Part shown: one piece after another, positions 14,804 to 23,390 of the stretch | Numbering within the stretch: position 1 is the first letter of the stretch | Layout of the letters: the number at the start of each line of letters is the position of its first letter | Assembly (NCBI GenBank): GCA_028716745.1 | Contig: JAQUPE010000007.1 | Span: 1 to 34,775, forward strand | DNA length: 34,775 nucleotides | Direction: 5' to 3' | DNA from: Minisyncoccota bacterium | Lineage (GTDB): Bacteria > Patescibacteriota > Minisyncoccia > UBA6257 > 02-FULL-45-10c | Notes under the pieces: model-generated | Told to the model about the DNA's origin: nothing | The model's database searches: none | The model's input: only the letters and a program-made list of their open reading frames with translations | Position numbers and translations under genes: made by a program

Positions 14804-16270
14804 ATGACACAAGTACAAGATCAAAGTATGGTGGAATTAATTAATAAGTATGTAGAATTATCCGCTGAAACAGAATGGATTGAGTTTAAGGCAAATCACC
14901 AGTCTCCGGAAAAGATAGGTGAGTATATTTCAGCTCTCTCAAATTCGGCATGTTTGCATCAAAAAGCAGAGGCATATTTAATATTCGGAATTGAAAATGA
15001 TACACATAAGATTGTTGGCACAACTTTTGACCATAGAAAAGAAAAGGGTAAGGGCAACGAGCCATTAGAATCCTGGTTAGTTAGAAGTTTTAAGCCAAAT
15101 ATTGAATTTAAGGTTTTTGATATAAATTACCCAGGAAATAAAAGACTTGTAGTATTTCATATACCGCCAGCTGTTTCTGGTCCTGTAAAATTTTTAAATA
15201 TTGCACACATTAGGGTTGGAAATACAACGCAACGTTTAGATAAATTTCCAGAAAAAGAAGCTATTATTTGGGCTAGGCGTACTCCTTTTGAAGAAAAAAT
15301 AGCTAAAGAAGATGTTTCTGAGACGGAAATTCTTGATTTACTCAATCATGATCAATATTTTAGGTTAACTAAAGAATCAAGACCCAAAAATGAGGATGGA
15401 ATTATTGAAAAATTATTACAGGAAGATTTTATTTTAAAAAGGGGCGGTAAATATCACATTTCTAATTTAGGAGCTATTTTGCTAGCCCAAGATTTGAGAA
15501 ATTTTACTATGTTAAAAAATAAGGGAGTTCGAATAATTACATATAAGGGCATAAATCGTTTAGATGCTATAAAAGATGTAACTGGACAAAAAGGATATGC
15601 GGTTGGTTTTGAAAATTTAATATCCTATATTGAAAGTCAAATTCCAGATATAGAAATTATAGGAAAAGATTTTCGTTTTAGTGGAGATAAATATCCACCA
15701 GAATCTATTCGTGAGTTTGTAGCAAATGCGTTGATACATCAAGATTTTTATATTATGGGACAAGGACCATCAATAGAAATTTTTGAAGATAGAATTGAAA
15801 TTTGTAACGCTGGTAATCCATTAATAGAACCCGATCGGTTTATGGATCATCCACCAAAATCTCGTAATGAAAAATTAACAGATAAGTTGCGAAGGATGAA
15901 AATATGCGAAAAAAGAGGGAGCGGTGTAGATAGGGCGATTTTTAAAATTGAATTAGCACAATTGCCTGCACCAAAAATAGAGAAGCAAGAAGATAGCGTT
16001 AAGGTTGTGATATTTTCACATAAAAAGTTAGCTCAGTTAACGAAAGAGGATCAGTGTAGAGCATGTTATTTCCATAGTTGCGTTAAGCATGTTATTGAAG
16101 GTGATGCCTTAACTAATGCTTCGCTTTGCAAAAGGCTTGGAATTGAGAAAAAAAATAATGCCATTGCCTCAAGAATTATCAGTAATGCCATTAGAAATAA
16201 ATTAATTAGACCGTTTGACCCCGAAAATAAATCAAACCGTTATGCAAAATATTTGCCATATTGGGCATAA
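14804..16270 (+). CDS. AlbA_2/Schlafen-type protein with C-terminal ATPase-like domain
   Basis: A 488-residue protein. The N-terminal third carries the Schlafen AlbA_2 (divergent AAA_4) pattern: ETEWIEFKAN (22-31), then AYLIFGIEND. The middle holds a winged-helix-like segment and the latter half a histidine-kinase-type ATP-binding domain, with ESIREFVANALIHQDFY, IEICNAGNP and KRGSGVD. This architecture is common in bacterial putative transcriptional regulators, often in accessory DNA; some relatives lie in defence loci, but nothing here shows that role. It starts 17 bases after tRNA-His and could be read through from it. The gene is more AT-rich than its neighbours, which suggests acquisition. 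Confidence 0.85.
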   Translation: MTQVQDQSMVELINKYVELSAETEWIEFKANHQSPEKIGEYISALSNSACLHQKAEAYLIFGIENDTHKIVGTTFDHRKEKGKGNEPLESWLVRSFKPNIEFKVFDINYPGNKRLVVFHIPPAVSGPVKFLNIAHIRVGNTTQRLDKFPEKEAIIWARRTPFEEKIAKEDVSETEILDLLNHDQYFRLTKESRPKNEDGIIEKLLQEDFILKRGGKYHISNLGAILLAQDLRNFTMLKNKGVRIITYKGINRLDAIKDVTGQKGYAVGFENLISYIESQIPDIEIIGKDFRFSGDKYPPESIREFVANALIHQDFYIMGQGPSIEIFEDRIEICNAGNPLIEPDRFMDHPPKSRNEKLTDKLRRMKICEKRGSGVDRAIFKIELAQLPAPKIEKQEDSVKVVIFSHKKLAQLTKEDQCRACYFHSCVKHVIEGDALTNASLCKRLGIEKKNNAIASRIISNAIRNKLIRPFDPENKSNRYAKYLPYWA

Positions 16271-16380
16271 GGCTTATTTGATTAGGCAAAAAAAAATCTT
16301 TTAAAAGGTCGAATTTGCCTTATTTTAAGGCCCAATCTTATTTGATGGCTAATTGATTAGATTGGCTAGAAAAACTGGTC

Positions 16381-16409
16381 TTGGGGGCTATACTTAAATT
16401 CGTTATAAT
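16381..16409 (+). promoter_or_regulatory. Candidate promoter upstream of the peptidase gene
   Basis: TTGGGG (16381-16386), a 17-base spacer and a perfect TATAAT (16404-16409). Transcription would soon meet the terminator at 16472-16496. The 240-base gap 16271-16510 also holds an AGGCAAA/TTTGCCT inverted repeat (about 16284-16318) and no gene. Confidence 0.4.
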
Positions 16410-16471
16410 TTTTGAATTTTGGCCTAGCAAAAACAAGTTTTAATATAATCCATTTCCTGACTCATTAATAT

Positions 16472-16496
16472 AAAATCGCCCAAGAGGCGGTTTTTT
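16472..16496 (+). terminator. Intrinsic terminator between the AlbA_2 gene and the peptidase gene
   Basis: A CGCC/GGCG stem with loop CAAGA, flanked by AAAA and a run of six T (16491-16496). It lies only 14 bases before the next start codon. Confidence 0.65.
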
Positions 16497-16510
16497 GTTA
16501 GGATAATAAT

Positions 16511-17134
16511 ATGAAATTATTTCTCGCATCATCATTTGATAAAACGGCTCCATTGCTTGAAAAAAAATTACAGGAACCTATTAAGGGTAAGAAAGTTATT
16601 TTTATAGCAAATCCGGCAGATTGTTATGAGGGAGATAGGTGGTGGATTAAATTAGACCGAGATGCATTTATTAAGCTTGGTTGTGAAATTATTGAAATTG
16701 ATTTGCGCAATATTTTAAAAGAAGAATTCATAAAGAAATTGGAAAAATCCGACATTATTCATTTTTGCGGTGGAAGTGTTTTGTATTCCATATCACTTAT
16801 AAAAGAAAAGGGTTTTGATAAATTAATTAAAGAATTTGTTAAAAAAAATAAGGTTATTTATACTGGGACAAGCGCGGGCTCGATGATTGTTGCTAAAGAT
16901 TTATCTTTAAGTGTTTTTGATTCGGACGAAAAACAGTTTGTTGATAAAATAAAAGATTATTCCGGTCTTGGTTTGGTTAATTTTTTGATTATGCCGCATT
17001 CTAATAATAATGATTTTTCTGAAGGGAATATAAAAGCAGTTAGTTTTCTACCAAAATATTCCCAACCGGTCATCTTTTTATATGATAATCAGGCAATATG
17101 GGTTGTTGATGATAAAATTGAGATTATTGAATAA
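16511..17134 (+). CDS. Peptidase S51 (peptidase E)-like protein
   Basis: A 207-residue cytoplasmic protein of the class I glutamine amidotransferase-like/peptidase S51 fold. The nucleophile elbow is TGTSAGSM with Ser121; the FCGGSVLYS loop corresponds to the conserved GG-N/S motif and His163 lies in IMPHSNNND. Family members hydrolyse Asp-X dipeptides or are cyanophycinase relatives. Length is near the norm (about 210-230). It has no Shine-Dalgarno sequence. The next gene starts 41 bases later under its own -10 box. Confidence 0.85.
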   Translation: MKLFLASSFDKTAPLLEKKLQEPIKGKKVIFIANPADCYEGDRWWIKLDRDAFIKLGCEIIEIDLRNILKEEFIKKLEKSDIIHFCGGSVLYSISLIKEKGFDKLIKEFVKKNKVIYTGTSAGSMIVAKDLSLSVFDSDEKQFVDKIKDYSGLGLVNFLIMPHSNNNDFSEGNIKAVSFLPKYSQPVIFLYDNQAIWVVDDKIEIIE

Positions 17135-17162
17135 AATAGGTTCTAATTCGATTCTAATGAGG

Positions 17163-17168
17163 TATAAT
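17163..17168 (+). promoter_or_regulatory. -10 box giving a leaderless message
   Basis: A perfect TATAAT ends 6 bases before the ATG at 17175, so the predicted start site is the A of the start codon. Confidence 0.6.
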
Positions 17169-17174
17169 TTTGGT

Positions 17175-17852
17175 ATGAAAAAATATATAGCATGTTTTAT
17201 ATTAGCCTCTTTTTTTATGCCGATTGCCATATTTGCTCATCAGCCGAACTATATTGATAAGAAAATAGAAATTATTAACACGGAGCCTGACATATCAAAG
17301 GCATATTATGGCGAACTTATTGGATCAAAAGCTGTATACACAATTTATGCAACTTCATCATTAAAGTTATATGTCCAAATTTTATCTCCAAAAATTAAAA
17401 ATTCTAATAAAAATTTTACAGTATTAATAACAGATGAGAGGCAAAACACAATTGTAAATCTGGAGACTCCGGCAGAAGAATGGCAAAGTTGGTATGAAGA
17501 TTATGGCGGCGACTGGTATTGGCAGGGGCCATCATTTAGCGGGGTTATCCCAGCCGGCACGTATAGTATTGTTGTTAGTAATCCCGATAATACCGGAAAA
17601 TATTCGCTAGCTATTGGAGAAACAGAAAGTTTTCCAATTAAACAGACGCTTTATACTATTCAGGAATTATATTCTATAAAAACAAATTTTTTTAATGAAC
17701 CGTGGTACGGAATATTCTATGGCATTATAGGTAAATATTTACTTTTGAGTCTGGCAATTTTAATAGTTATTTTATTTGTTCTTATATGGTTTTTTGTGCG
17801 GTTATTGAAAAATCCGCGCAAGGATTCTCAAAAGAAAAATTTAAATAAATGA
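17175..17852 (+). CDS. Exported protein with C-terminal membrane anchor
   Basis: A 225-residue protein of no recognised family. Residues 1-21 are a signal peptide (MKKYIACFILASFF, ending IFAH), followed by an extracellular domain of about 160 residues rich in Tyr, Trp and beta-type segments (for example WYEDYGGDWYWQGPSF and GTYSIVVSNPDNTGKYSL, which resembles a beta-sandwich of the pre-peptidase C-terminal type). A strong membrane helix near 188-211 precedes a basic tail. The frame is open upstream to 17082, but the ATG at 17175 starts the signal peptide and follows a TATAAT. Its stop overlaps the rsgA start (ATGA). Confidence 0.75.
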   Translation: MKKYIACFILASFFMPIAIFAHQPNYIDKKIEIINTEPDISKAYYGELIGSKAVYTIYATSSLKLYVQILSPKIKNSNKNFTVLITDERQNTIVNLETPAEEWQSWYEDYGGDWYWQGPSFSGVIPAGTYSIVVSNPDNTGKYSLAIGETESFPIKQTLYTIQELYSIKTNFFNEPWYGIFYGIIGKYLLLSLAILIVILFVLIWFFVRLLKNPRKDSQKKNLNK

Positions 17853-18925
17853 ATAGGCAAATAAAAATAGAAGATCTCGGCTACGATATCTTTTTTGAAT
17901 CTAATCGAAAGAAATTACAATTAGACGATTTTTCGATTGCGCGAGTTGCTGCTGAATATAGAGGGGTTTATAAGATTAAAAATGAAAATGGCGAGTATTT
18001 GGCAAGAATAACAGGAAAACAGATGTTTAATGCTTTATCGAGAGAGGATTATCCTGCCGTAGGTGATTGGGTGGCAATAAAAGAACTCGATAAAGAAAAC
18101 GCAATGATTTACGCGGTGTTGCCAAGAAAAACAATAATAAAAAGAAAATATATCAATAAGAATGAAATACAGATTATAGCGACGAATATCGACGTCGCGT
18201 TTGCTATTGAATCAGTTGATAGGGATTATAATCTTAATCGTCTTGAAAGATATTTTTCCATAGCGCGAGACAGCGGTATAAAACCCGCAATCATATTGAA
18301 TAAAATAGATTTAATTTCTAAGGAAGATCTGGATTTAAAATTAGCGCAGATAAAAAATAGATTTAATGATATTGATATTTTTTTAACCAGTATTATAACA
18401 AGCAACGGACTGAAAGAGCTGAATACATATATATTGAAGGGTAAAACTTATTGTTTCCTCGGTTCTTCCGGGGTTGGCAAATCGTCTCTTATTAATAAAT
18501 TACTTGGAGAAAATATTATAAAAACCAAGAGCATAAGCAGTTATACCGGCAAGGGAAAACATACTACTACTAATAGGGAAATGTATTTTTTGGAAAATGG
18601 AGGAATCTTAATAGATAATCCCGGAATGCGCGAGGTGGGAATGACAGATGTGAATGCCGGTATAGATGATTTATTTGATGAAATAACTGCGCTGGCAAAT
18701 GAATGTAAATATAATGATTGCTCTCATGTCCATGAGTCTGGATGCGAAGTATTGTCTGCATTAAAATCCGGTAAATTGAGCGAAGGTAAATATCTTAATT
18801 ACATTAACTTAAAAAAAGAAGCCGAACATTATGAGATGAACAAAACCGAAAGAAGGGAAAAAGAACGCAAGTTTGGAAAGTTTATTAAAACAGCAAAAAA
18901 AGATCTTAAAAAATATAAGCAGTAA
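17849..18925 (+). CDS. rsgA: Ribosome small subunit-dependent GTPase A
   Basis: A 358-residue circularly permuted GTPase that aids late 30S maturation. An N-terminal OB-fold part (about 30-100, with AVGDWVAI) precedes the G domain in the permuted order: G4 NKID, then the P-loop GSSGVGKSS (205-213), then G3 DNPG. The C-terminal zinc-binding element has Cys286, Cys291, His293 and Cys299. A basic tail follows. It overlaps the preceding gene by 4 bases (ATGA), showing coupling. Its base composition is on the AT-rich side, like the rest of the 14.8-18.9 kb block. Confidence 0.94.
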   Translation: MNRQIKIEDLGYDIFFESNRKKLQLDDFSIARVAAEYRGVYKIKNENGEYLARITGKQMFNALSREDYPAVGDWVAIKELDKENAMIYAVLPRKTIIKRKYINKNEIQIIATNIDVAFAIESVDRDYNLNRLERYFSIARDSGIKPAIILNKIDLISKEDLDLKLAQIKNRFNDIDIFLTSIITSNGLKELNTYILKGKTYCFLGSSGVGKSSLINKLLGENIIKTKSISSYTGKGKHTTTNREMYFLENGGILIDNPGMREVGMTDVNAGIDDLFDEITALANECKYNDCSHVHESGCEVLSALKSGKLSEGKYLNYINLKKEAEHYEMNKTERREKERKFGKFIKTAKKDLKKYKQ

Positions 18926-18933
18926 GCGCCTAA

Positions 18934-19317
18934 TTATTTCCCAAAAATTTTCTGCCAAAAAGATTTTTCTTTGGCATACCCGAGTTTTTGATTTATTGGC
19001 TGATTAGATACAAAGTTTTTAGCGATGTTTTTTATCCGTAAAGATTCGTTTTCAACTAATTCTCCTTCATATTCTCCGCTGTGCGCGGAAGATCCTTCGT
19101 AAGAGGGTTTTTTCATATCCAGGTGGATGTTTACTTCCAGGCGGTCGGCGGACAATAGATTTAGATATATATGAAAGCGGGGATAGAAGCGGCCGCTGTC
19201 AAAGCTGCGGACATAGCTTATTTCATCGTCTTTGTGAGGATTTTTTATTTCTACATAGCCGCAATCCCTCATGAGGTTTCTCGGGATAGTGTTTATTTTT
19301 TCCAGAATAAGCTTCAT
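18934..19317 (-). CDS. Small hypothetical protein, 127 residues
   Basis: No family recognised. The protein is cytoplasmic, without signal or membrane segments. It has alternating beta-type stretches (YPRFHIYLNLL, RLEVNIHLDM) and a basic, aromatic C-terminus (EKSFWQKIFGK). It is convergent with rsgA (8 bases apart) and divergent from the SemiSWEET gene, with 27 bases between the two start codons. A TATTAT on the minus strand ends 6 bases before its ATG, so its message is probably leaderless. Confidence 0.7.
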   Translation of the reverse strand: MKLILEKINTIPRNLMRDCGYVEIKNPHKDDEISYVRSFDSGRFYPRFHIYLNLLSADRLEVNIHLDMKKPSYEGSSAHSGEYEGELVENESLRIKNIAKNFVSNQPINQKLGYAKEKSFWQKIFGK

Positions 19318-19323
19318 AATCTT

Positions 19324-19338
19324 ATAATACTATATATT
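19324..19338. promoter_or_regulatory. Two divergent -10 boxes in a 27-base intergenic gap
   Basis: TATTAT on the minus strand (19324-19329) ends 6 bases before the ATG of the 127-residue gene. TATATT on the plus strand (19333-19338) ends 6 bases before the ATG of the SemiSWEET gene. A TATAAT at 19323-19328 is a second plus-strand option. Confidence 0.55.
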
Positions 19339-19344
19339 AACTTT

Positions 19345-19608
19345 ATGTGGTTAAAAATTTTCGTAACTTTGATGGGAATAGCGATGTCTGCCGGATACTA
19401 TCCGCAGGCATATAAAATTTGGAAAAATAAGTCAGCCAGAAATGTTTCTATTTTGTCTTATATTATTTTCGGGCTTGGAACTTTGACTTGGGCGATTTAT
19501 GGATTTTATTTGAAGGACCCTATAATATTTTTGGGTTTTATAGTCGGAGTAGTGGGTTCTTGGCTGGTTTTGGGATTGACGGTTTATTATAATTTTTTTA
19601 AAAAATAG
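19345..19608 (+). CDS. SemiSWEET/PQ-loop sugar transporter
   Basis: An 87-residue membrane protein with three helices (about 3-20, 35-55, 60-80). The YYPQAYKIWK segment carries the Pro-Gln motif of the MtN3/saliva PQ-loop family, and NVSILSYIIFGLGTLTWAIYG is the typical second helix. SemiSWEETs work as dimers in sugar transport. The open frame extends upstream to 19171, but that stretch overlaps the opposite gene; the ATG at 19345 gives the standard length. Confidence 0.88.
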   Translation: MWLKIFVTLMGIAMSAGYYPQAYKIWKNKSARNVSILSYIIFGLGTLTWAIYGFYLKDPIIFLGFIVGVVGSWLVLGLTVYYNFFKK

Positions 19609-21110
19609 TGAAAAAAATATCTTTATCTTTTTTGGCAGTGGCAGGCTGCATATTGCTGGCGGTGTTTTTTGTTTTTAATCATATCGGCGCCAGATCTTAT
19701 TGGTGCGACGAGGCGGCAATGGCAGAGGCGATTAGCGTTCCATTTTCTCAGCTTTATGAAAGAGCAATAATAGATTCTCATCCTATTTTTTATCTTTATC
19801 TGGCAAAAATATGGTCTTTGGTTTTTGGAGATGGGGAGATTGCCCTAAGGAGCTTGTCGGCGATTTTCTTTTTATTGCTGGTTGGTTTTATTTATAAAGT
19901 CGGAAGTTATATTTTCAAAAGCAAAAGCGCCGGGCTTTGGGCGGCGTTTCTGGCAGCCACAAATTATTTTATGATTTTCTGGTCCATGCAGGCCGGACGC
20001 TATGCTTTCTCGGCATTAATTGGGCTGGCATCTTTTTATTTTTTGATTAAGCTCACAAGAAAGCCGGAAAAGCTGGACTACTTATTTTATATTTTGTTTT
20101 CAGTTATCGGAGCATATAGCCACCCCTGGCTCTCTTTGGTTTTTGGCTCGCAGATTTTGAGCATATTGTTTTTCAGAAAAGTAACCGGAAATTTCTGGAA
20201 AATAATAAAATCTCAATTAGCAGTTATTTTATTGGTTTTACCGAATGCACTGATAATGATTTCTCAGGCGAAGTGGGGAATAAGCTCTTGGATAGCGAGA
20301 ACAGATATTTCAGCGCTGTTTGAATCTTTGAAATATATGAGCCGTGGAAATACTATCGGGTATTTGGCTTTTTCTGTTCTGGCGATAATTTTTATTTTCA
20401 TTTACAGGAAAAAGCAAAAGATAAGCGCTGAGGAAAAATTTGCGGCAGCGAGCGTTATTATTTATTTGATATCAGCGCCGATTTTTGCTTTTATAGTTTC
20501 TTTATTTAAGCCTATTTATGTTGCTGGGCGCTATGAGATGATTATTATGCCGGCATTTATTTTGTTGCTTGCGTATTTATTCTCTAAAATTAAAAATAAA
20601 TACATCTTATTCTTTATAGTTCCTTTCATAATAATTTTTTCATATAACGGAGTTTTGGCCGATAAAAAGGAGGTGGATAGCTACAAATCAAGCGAAAAAA
20701 GCGTGGCGGCCGGCATTTTGGAAAATTTGAAAGACGGGGATATAGTAATTGCCACGGATCTTAGCTGGACTACCCAGTCGTTTTATCTGGATAAATTAAA
20801 TAAGGAAGCGAAAAAAGATTTTAAGCTAATTCCTTTTCCGGAAGAAATGGCGCTTCATCCTGGATGGAGGAATGCCAAACAAATGCTGATCGATTGGCCG
20901 CAATATGAAAAAGAGGCTGACGGATTGATAAAGCAGATTGAAGAAACAAAAAACAAAGATAATCAGGTCTGGGTTTTATATAGCGGGGCAAATCTGGTGA
21001 GCCGTCTTTTATACGGGAAAATGGCGAAGAATTTTAATTTAGTCGGAGGCTTTCAGCCGCTTCAGCCCCGTGAATCAAGCTGGCTGGATGCGGTATTTGT
21101 TTTTAATTAA
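19608..21110 (+). CDS. GT39-like membrane glycosyltransferase
   Basis: A 500-residue multi-pass membrane protein of the GT-C class (ArnT/PMT-like). The acidic DE motif in the first external loop (RSYWCDEAAMAE, Asp34-Glu35) is the expected catalytic site for transfer from a polyprenyl-linked sugar. At least eight hydrophobic helices follow, then a soluble C-terminal domain (about 360-500). It starts with GTG overlapping the last base of the SemiSWEET stop (TAGTG), so the genes are coupled. Donor and acceptor are unknown. Confidence 0.82.
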   Translation: MKKISLSFLAVAGCILLAVFFVFNHIGARSYWCDEAAMAEAISVPFSQLYERAIIDSHPIFYLYLAKIWSLVFGDGEIALRSLSAIFFLLLVGFIYKVGSYIFKSKSAGLWAAFLAATNYFMIFWSMQAGRYAFSALIGLASFYFLIKLTRKPEKLDYLFYILFSVIGAYSHPWLSLVFGSQILSILFFRKVTGNFWKIIKSQLAVILLVLPNALIMISQAKWGISSWIARTDISALFESLKYMSRGNTIGYLAFSVLAIIFIFIYRKKQKISAEEKFAAASVIIYLISAPIFAFIVSLFKPIYVAGRYEMIIMPAFILLLAYLFSKIKNKYILFFIVPFIIIFSYNGVLADKKEVDSYKSSEKSVAAGILENLKDGDIVIATDLSWTTQSFYLDKLNKEAKKDFKLIPFPEEMALHPGWRNAKQMLIDWPQYEKEADGLIKQIEETKNKDNQVWVLYSGANLVSRLLYGKMAKNFNLVGGFQPLQPRESSWLDAVFVFN

Positions 21111-21824
21111 ATGGAACTAAAAGTTAATCTGCATTTTCACAGCAAGGAGGATGCATCGGACAAAGTTATTGAATATACGGCGCGCGAGGGAATAGACCGC
21201 GCCGCTTTTTTAGGCTTTGGCGCCTTAGCCATAACTCATCACAGGAAATTTTTTAAATTGGGAGATTTGAAAGAATACGCCGCTTCAAAAGGAATTCTTT
21301 TAATCAGCGGAGCTGAAATTGAAATAAGAAATCAGCATGTTGTAGTTTTAAATTGCGATGAAGGAGTTGAAAAAATAAAAACATTTGAAGAATTGGAAAA
21401 TTATAAGAAAAATAATCCCAATATTTTTATTTTAGCGGCCCATCCTTATTTTCACGGACATTGCTTATATAGGGACGGCTTGAACGGAAATACTCATATC
21501 TTTGATGCTATAGAGTTTTCTTGGTTTTATACAAAATTGATAAATTTAAATAAGAAAGCGGAAAGATTTGCCCAAAAAAATAATATGCCTTTTGTTGCCA
21601 CTTCAGATACTCATTTCATAGATATTTTAGATAAGAGCTATATTGTTTTAGAAGCGGAAGAAAAAACGGAGGCAGGAGTTTTCAAGGCTATCAGGCAGAA
21701 AAAATTTATAAATGTAACTTCGCCAAGGTCATTTTGGAAAGACATGGTTTGGAAATTAATGAGTTTTAAAACCAGGAGCCTGATTTTTACAATTAGATGC
21801 AAGCTTAATTTAAAAAAGATATAA
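21111..21824 (+). CDS. PHP-domain phosphoesterase
   Basis: A 237-residue protein of the PHP metal-dependent phosphoesterase family. The motifs are in order: HFHS (8-11), ITHH, SGAEIEI, AAHPYFHGH and TSDTHF, which supply the His/Asp/Glu ligands of a trinuclear metal site. Substrates range from histidinol phosphate to nucleotides and cannot be chosen here. Its ATG follows the glycosyltransferase stop with no gap. Confidence 0.85.
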   Translation: MELKVNLHFHSKEDASDKVIEYTAREGIDRAAFLGFGALAITHHRKFFKLGDLKEYAASKGILLISGAEIEIRNQHVVVLNCDEGVEKIKTFEELENYKKNNPNIFILAAHPYFHGHCLYRDGLNGNTHIFDAIEFSWFYTKLINLNKKAERFAQKNNMPFVATSDTHFIDILDKSYIVLEAEEKTEAGVFKAIRQKKFINVTSPRSFWKDMVWKLMSFKTRSLIFTIRCKLNLKKI

Positions 21825-21825
21825 T
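21820..21825 (+). promoter_or_regulatory. -10 box overlapping the PHP gene stop codon
   Basis: A perfect TATAAT includes the TAA stop of the PHP gene (21822-21824) and ends 6 bases before the DUF456 ATG, predicting a leaderless message. Confidence 0.55.
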
Positions 21826-21831
21826 AAAGAT

Positions 21832-22314
21832 ATGTTGGAAATTTTATATATAATCTTTTCTTTTGTTTTGGTGGCGGCTGCCGCAGTCGGAGTGATTTTG
21901 CCGTTTTTGCCTGGCGTGCCTTTGGCATGGGCGGGAATGCTGCTTTTTGCTTATACAACCGGATTTACGGCGATTTCTTTTAAGGCAGTTTTAATTTTTT
22001 TGGGGCTGACTGTTTTAATAACGATTTTGGATATAGTTGCTCCGATACTCGGCGCTAAGAGGTATAAGGCTAGCAAATACGGGCTTTTAGGTTCATTCGC
22101 GGGGACAATAATCGGAGTTTTTATGCTTGGGCCGCTGGGCATAATTGTCGGGCCCCTTCTTGGCGCGCTCATGGGAGAATATTTTGGCGGACGCGAAATG
22201 GGAGATGCTTGGAAGTCGGCGAAGGGCGCGGCTATAGGAATGCTAATAGGAAATGTCATAAAGCTGGCCCTGATAATGATAATGGCAGGATTTATGATTG
22301 CAGCGATTTTTTAA
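21832..22314 (+). CDS. DUF456 membrane protein
   Basis: A 160-residue integral membrane protein with about four helices and Gly-rich turns (LPGVPLAWAGMLLFAY, GTIIGVFMLGPLGIIVGPLLGALMGEY), the pattern of the DUF456 family. The function is unknown. It lies 7 bases after the PHP gene and ends just before a bidirectional terminator. Confidence 0.88.
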   Translation: MLEILYIIFSFVLVAAAAVGVILPFLPGVPLAWAGMLLFAYTTGFTAISFKAVLIFLGLTVLITILDIVAPILGAKRYKASKYGLLGSFAGTIIGVFMLGPLGIIVGPLLGALMGEYFGGREMGDAWKSAKGAAIGMLIGNVIKLALIMIMAGFMIAAIF

Positions 22315-22322
22315 GAAATAAT

Positions 22323-22347
22323 AAAAACCCCTAACGGGGTTTTTTTA
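22323..22347. terminator. Bidirectional intrinsic terminator
   Basis: AAAAACCCC (22323-22331), loop TAAC, GGGGTTTTT (22336-22344) and more T. It separates the DUF456 gene from convergent recA. Confidence 0.85.
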
Positions 22348-22351
22348 ATTT

Positions 22352-23353
22352 TTAATTTCCTTTTACTTTTTCCACCGTCTTCTTTTTTATTTCCCCAAGA
22401 AGTTTTTTGTCTTCTTTCAGCATTTCTACAACTTTATCAAATCCTACTCCAATCTTTTGTCCGTCGAAAGAATATGTGGCGCCGGCTTTAGTTACCACCT
22501 CGTGTTTAATTGCGGCGTTTAATACGTCGGCATCATAAGAAATGCCTTGGCCGAACATAATATCGAATTCGGCTTCGCGGAATGGAGCAGCTACTTTGTT
22601 TTTGGCTACTTTTGCTTTTACGCGGTTGCCGACAATAGCTTCTCCTTTTTTAACTTGAGCGATTCTGCGGACATCGATTCTAACTGAAGCATAAAATTTT
22701 AAAGCGCGGCCGCCCGGAGTGGTTTCTGGATTGCCGAACATGATTCCGATTTTTTCTCTCAGCTGATTTATAAAAATAATAAGAGTATTTGATTTAGCGG
22801 AAATAGCTGTAAGCTTGCGGAGCGCCTGAGACATCATTCTGGCTTGCAGTCCTACGTGATGAGCCCCCATCTCTCCTTCTATCTCGGCTTTCGGGGTAAG
22901 CGCAGCGACGGAGTCTACAACTACTAAATCTATAATTCCGGAACGAACTAAGCTATCTAAAATATTTAAAGCTTCTTCTCCGCTGTCCGGCTGGGAGATT
23001 AAAAGCTCTTTTGTTTTAACGCCCAATTTTTCGGCATATTCAGGATCCATGGCGTGCTCAGCGTCTATAAAGGCTACTTTTCCGCCTTTTTTCTGGGCTT
23101 GAGCAACGACATTTAAAGCTAAGGTCGTTTTTCCGGAAGATTCCGGCCCATATATCTCAACAATTCTTCCTCTGGGAAGCCCCCCAACTCCAAGCGCTAA
23201 ATCCAGCGAGAAAGAGCCGGTAGGAATAACATCAACGTTAACTTTTTTAGCGTCGCCGAGCTTCATGATGGCGCCTTCACCGAATTTGCCCTGCAATTCT
23301 TCAATTAAATTATCAATATTTTTTCCTTCTTCTTTTTTAGTTTCTTTTGCCAT
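22352..23353 (-). CDS. recA: Recombinase RecA
   Basis: A 333-residue ATP-dependent strand-exchange protein for recombination and SOS. Walker A is GPESSGKT (69-76), followed by the conserved [13 protein letters not shown], the Walker B strand [12 protein letters not shown], loop L1 around [20 protein letters not shown] and [19 protein letters not shown]. The acidic C-terminal tail is missing; the protein ends in a basic Lys-rich stretch. A TATAAT on the minus strand (23366-23371) lies 12 bases before the ATG. I see no obvious LexA-type operator. Confidence 0.97.
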   Translation of the reverse strand: MAKETKKEEGKNIDNLIEELQGKFGEGAIMKLGDAKKVNVDVIPTGSFSLDLALGVGGLPRGRIVEIYGPESSGKTTLALNVVAQAQKKGGKVAFIDAEHAMDPEYAEKLGVKTKELLISQPDSGEEALNILDSLVRSGIIDLVVVDSVAALTPKAEIEGEMGAHHVGLQARMMSQALRKLTAISAKSNTLIIFINQLREKIGIMFGNPETTPGGRALKFYASVRIDVRRIAQVKKGEAIVGNRVKAKVAKNKVAAPFREAEFDIMFGQGISYDADVLNAAIKHEVVTKAGATYSFDGQKIGVGFDKVVEMLKEDKKLLGEIKKKTVEKVKGN

Positions 23354-23390
23354 ATTTATTTAATAATTATAATCTTTTTTAAAAAATTTG

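Noticed and set aside
14712-16500. Integrated element with attachment site at tRNA-His
   Set aside because: No repeat of the tRNA 3' end and no integrase or recombinase gene seen downstream.
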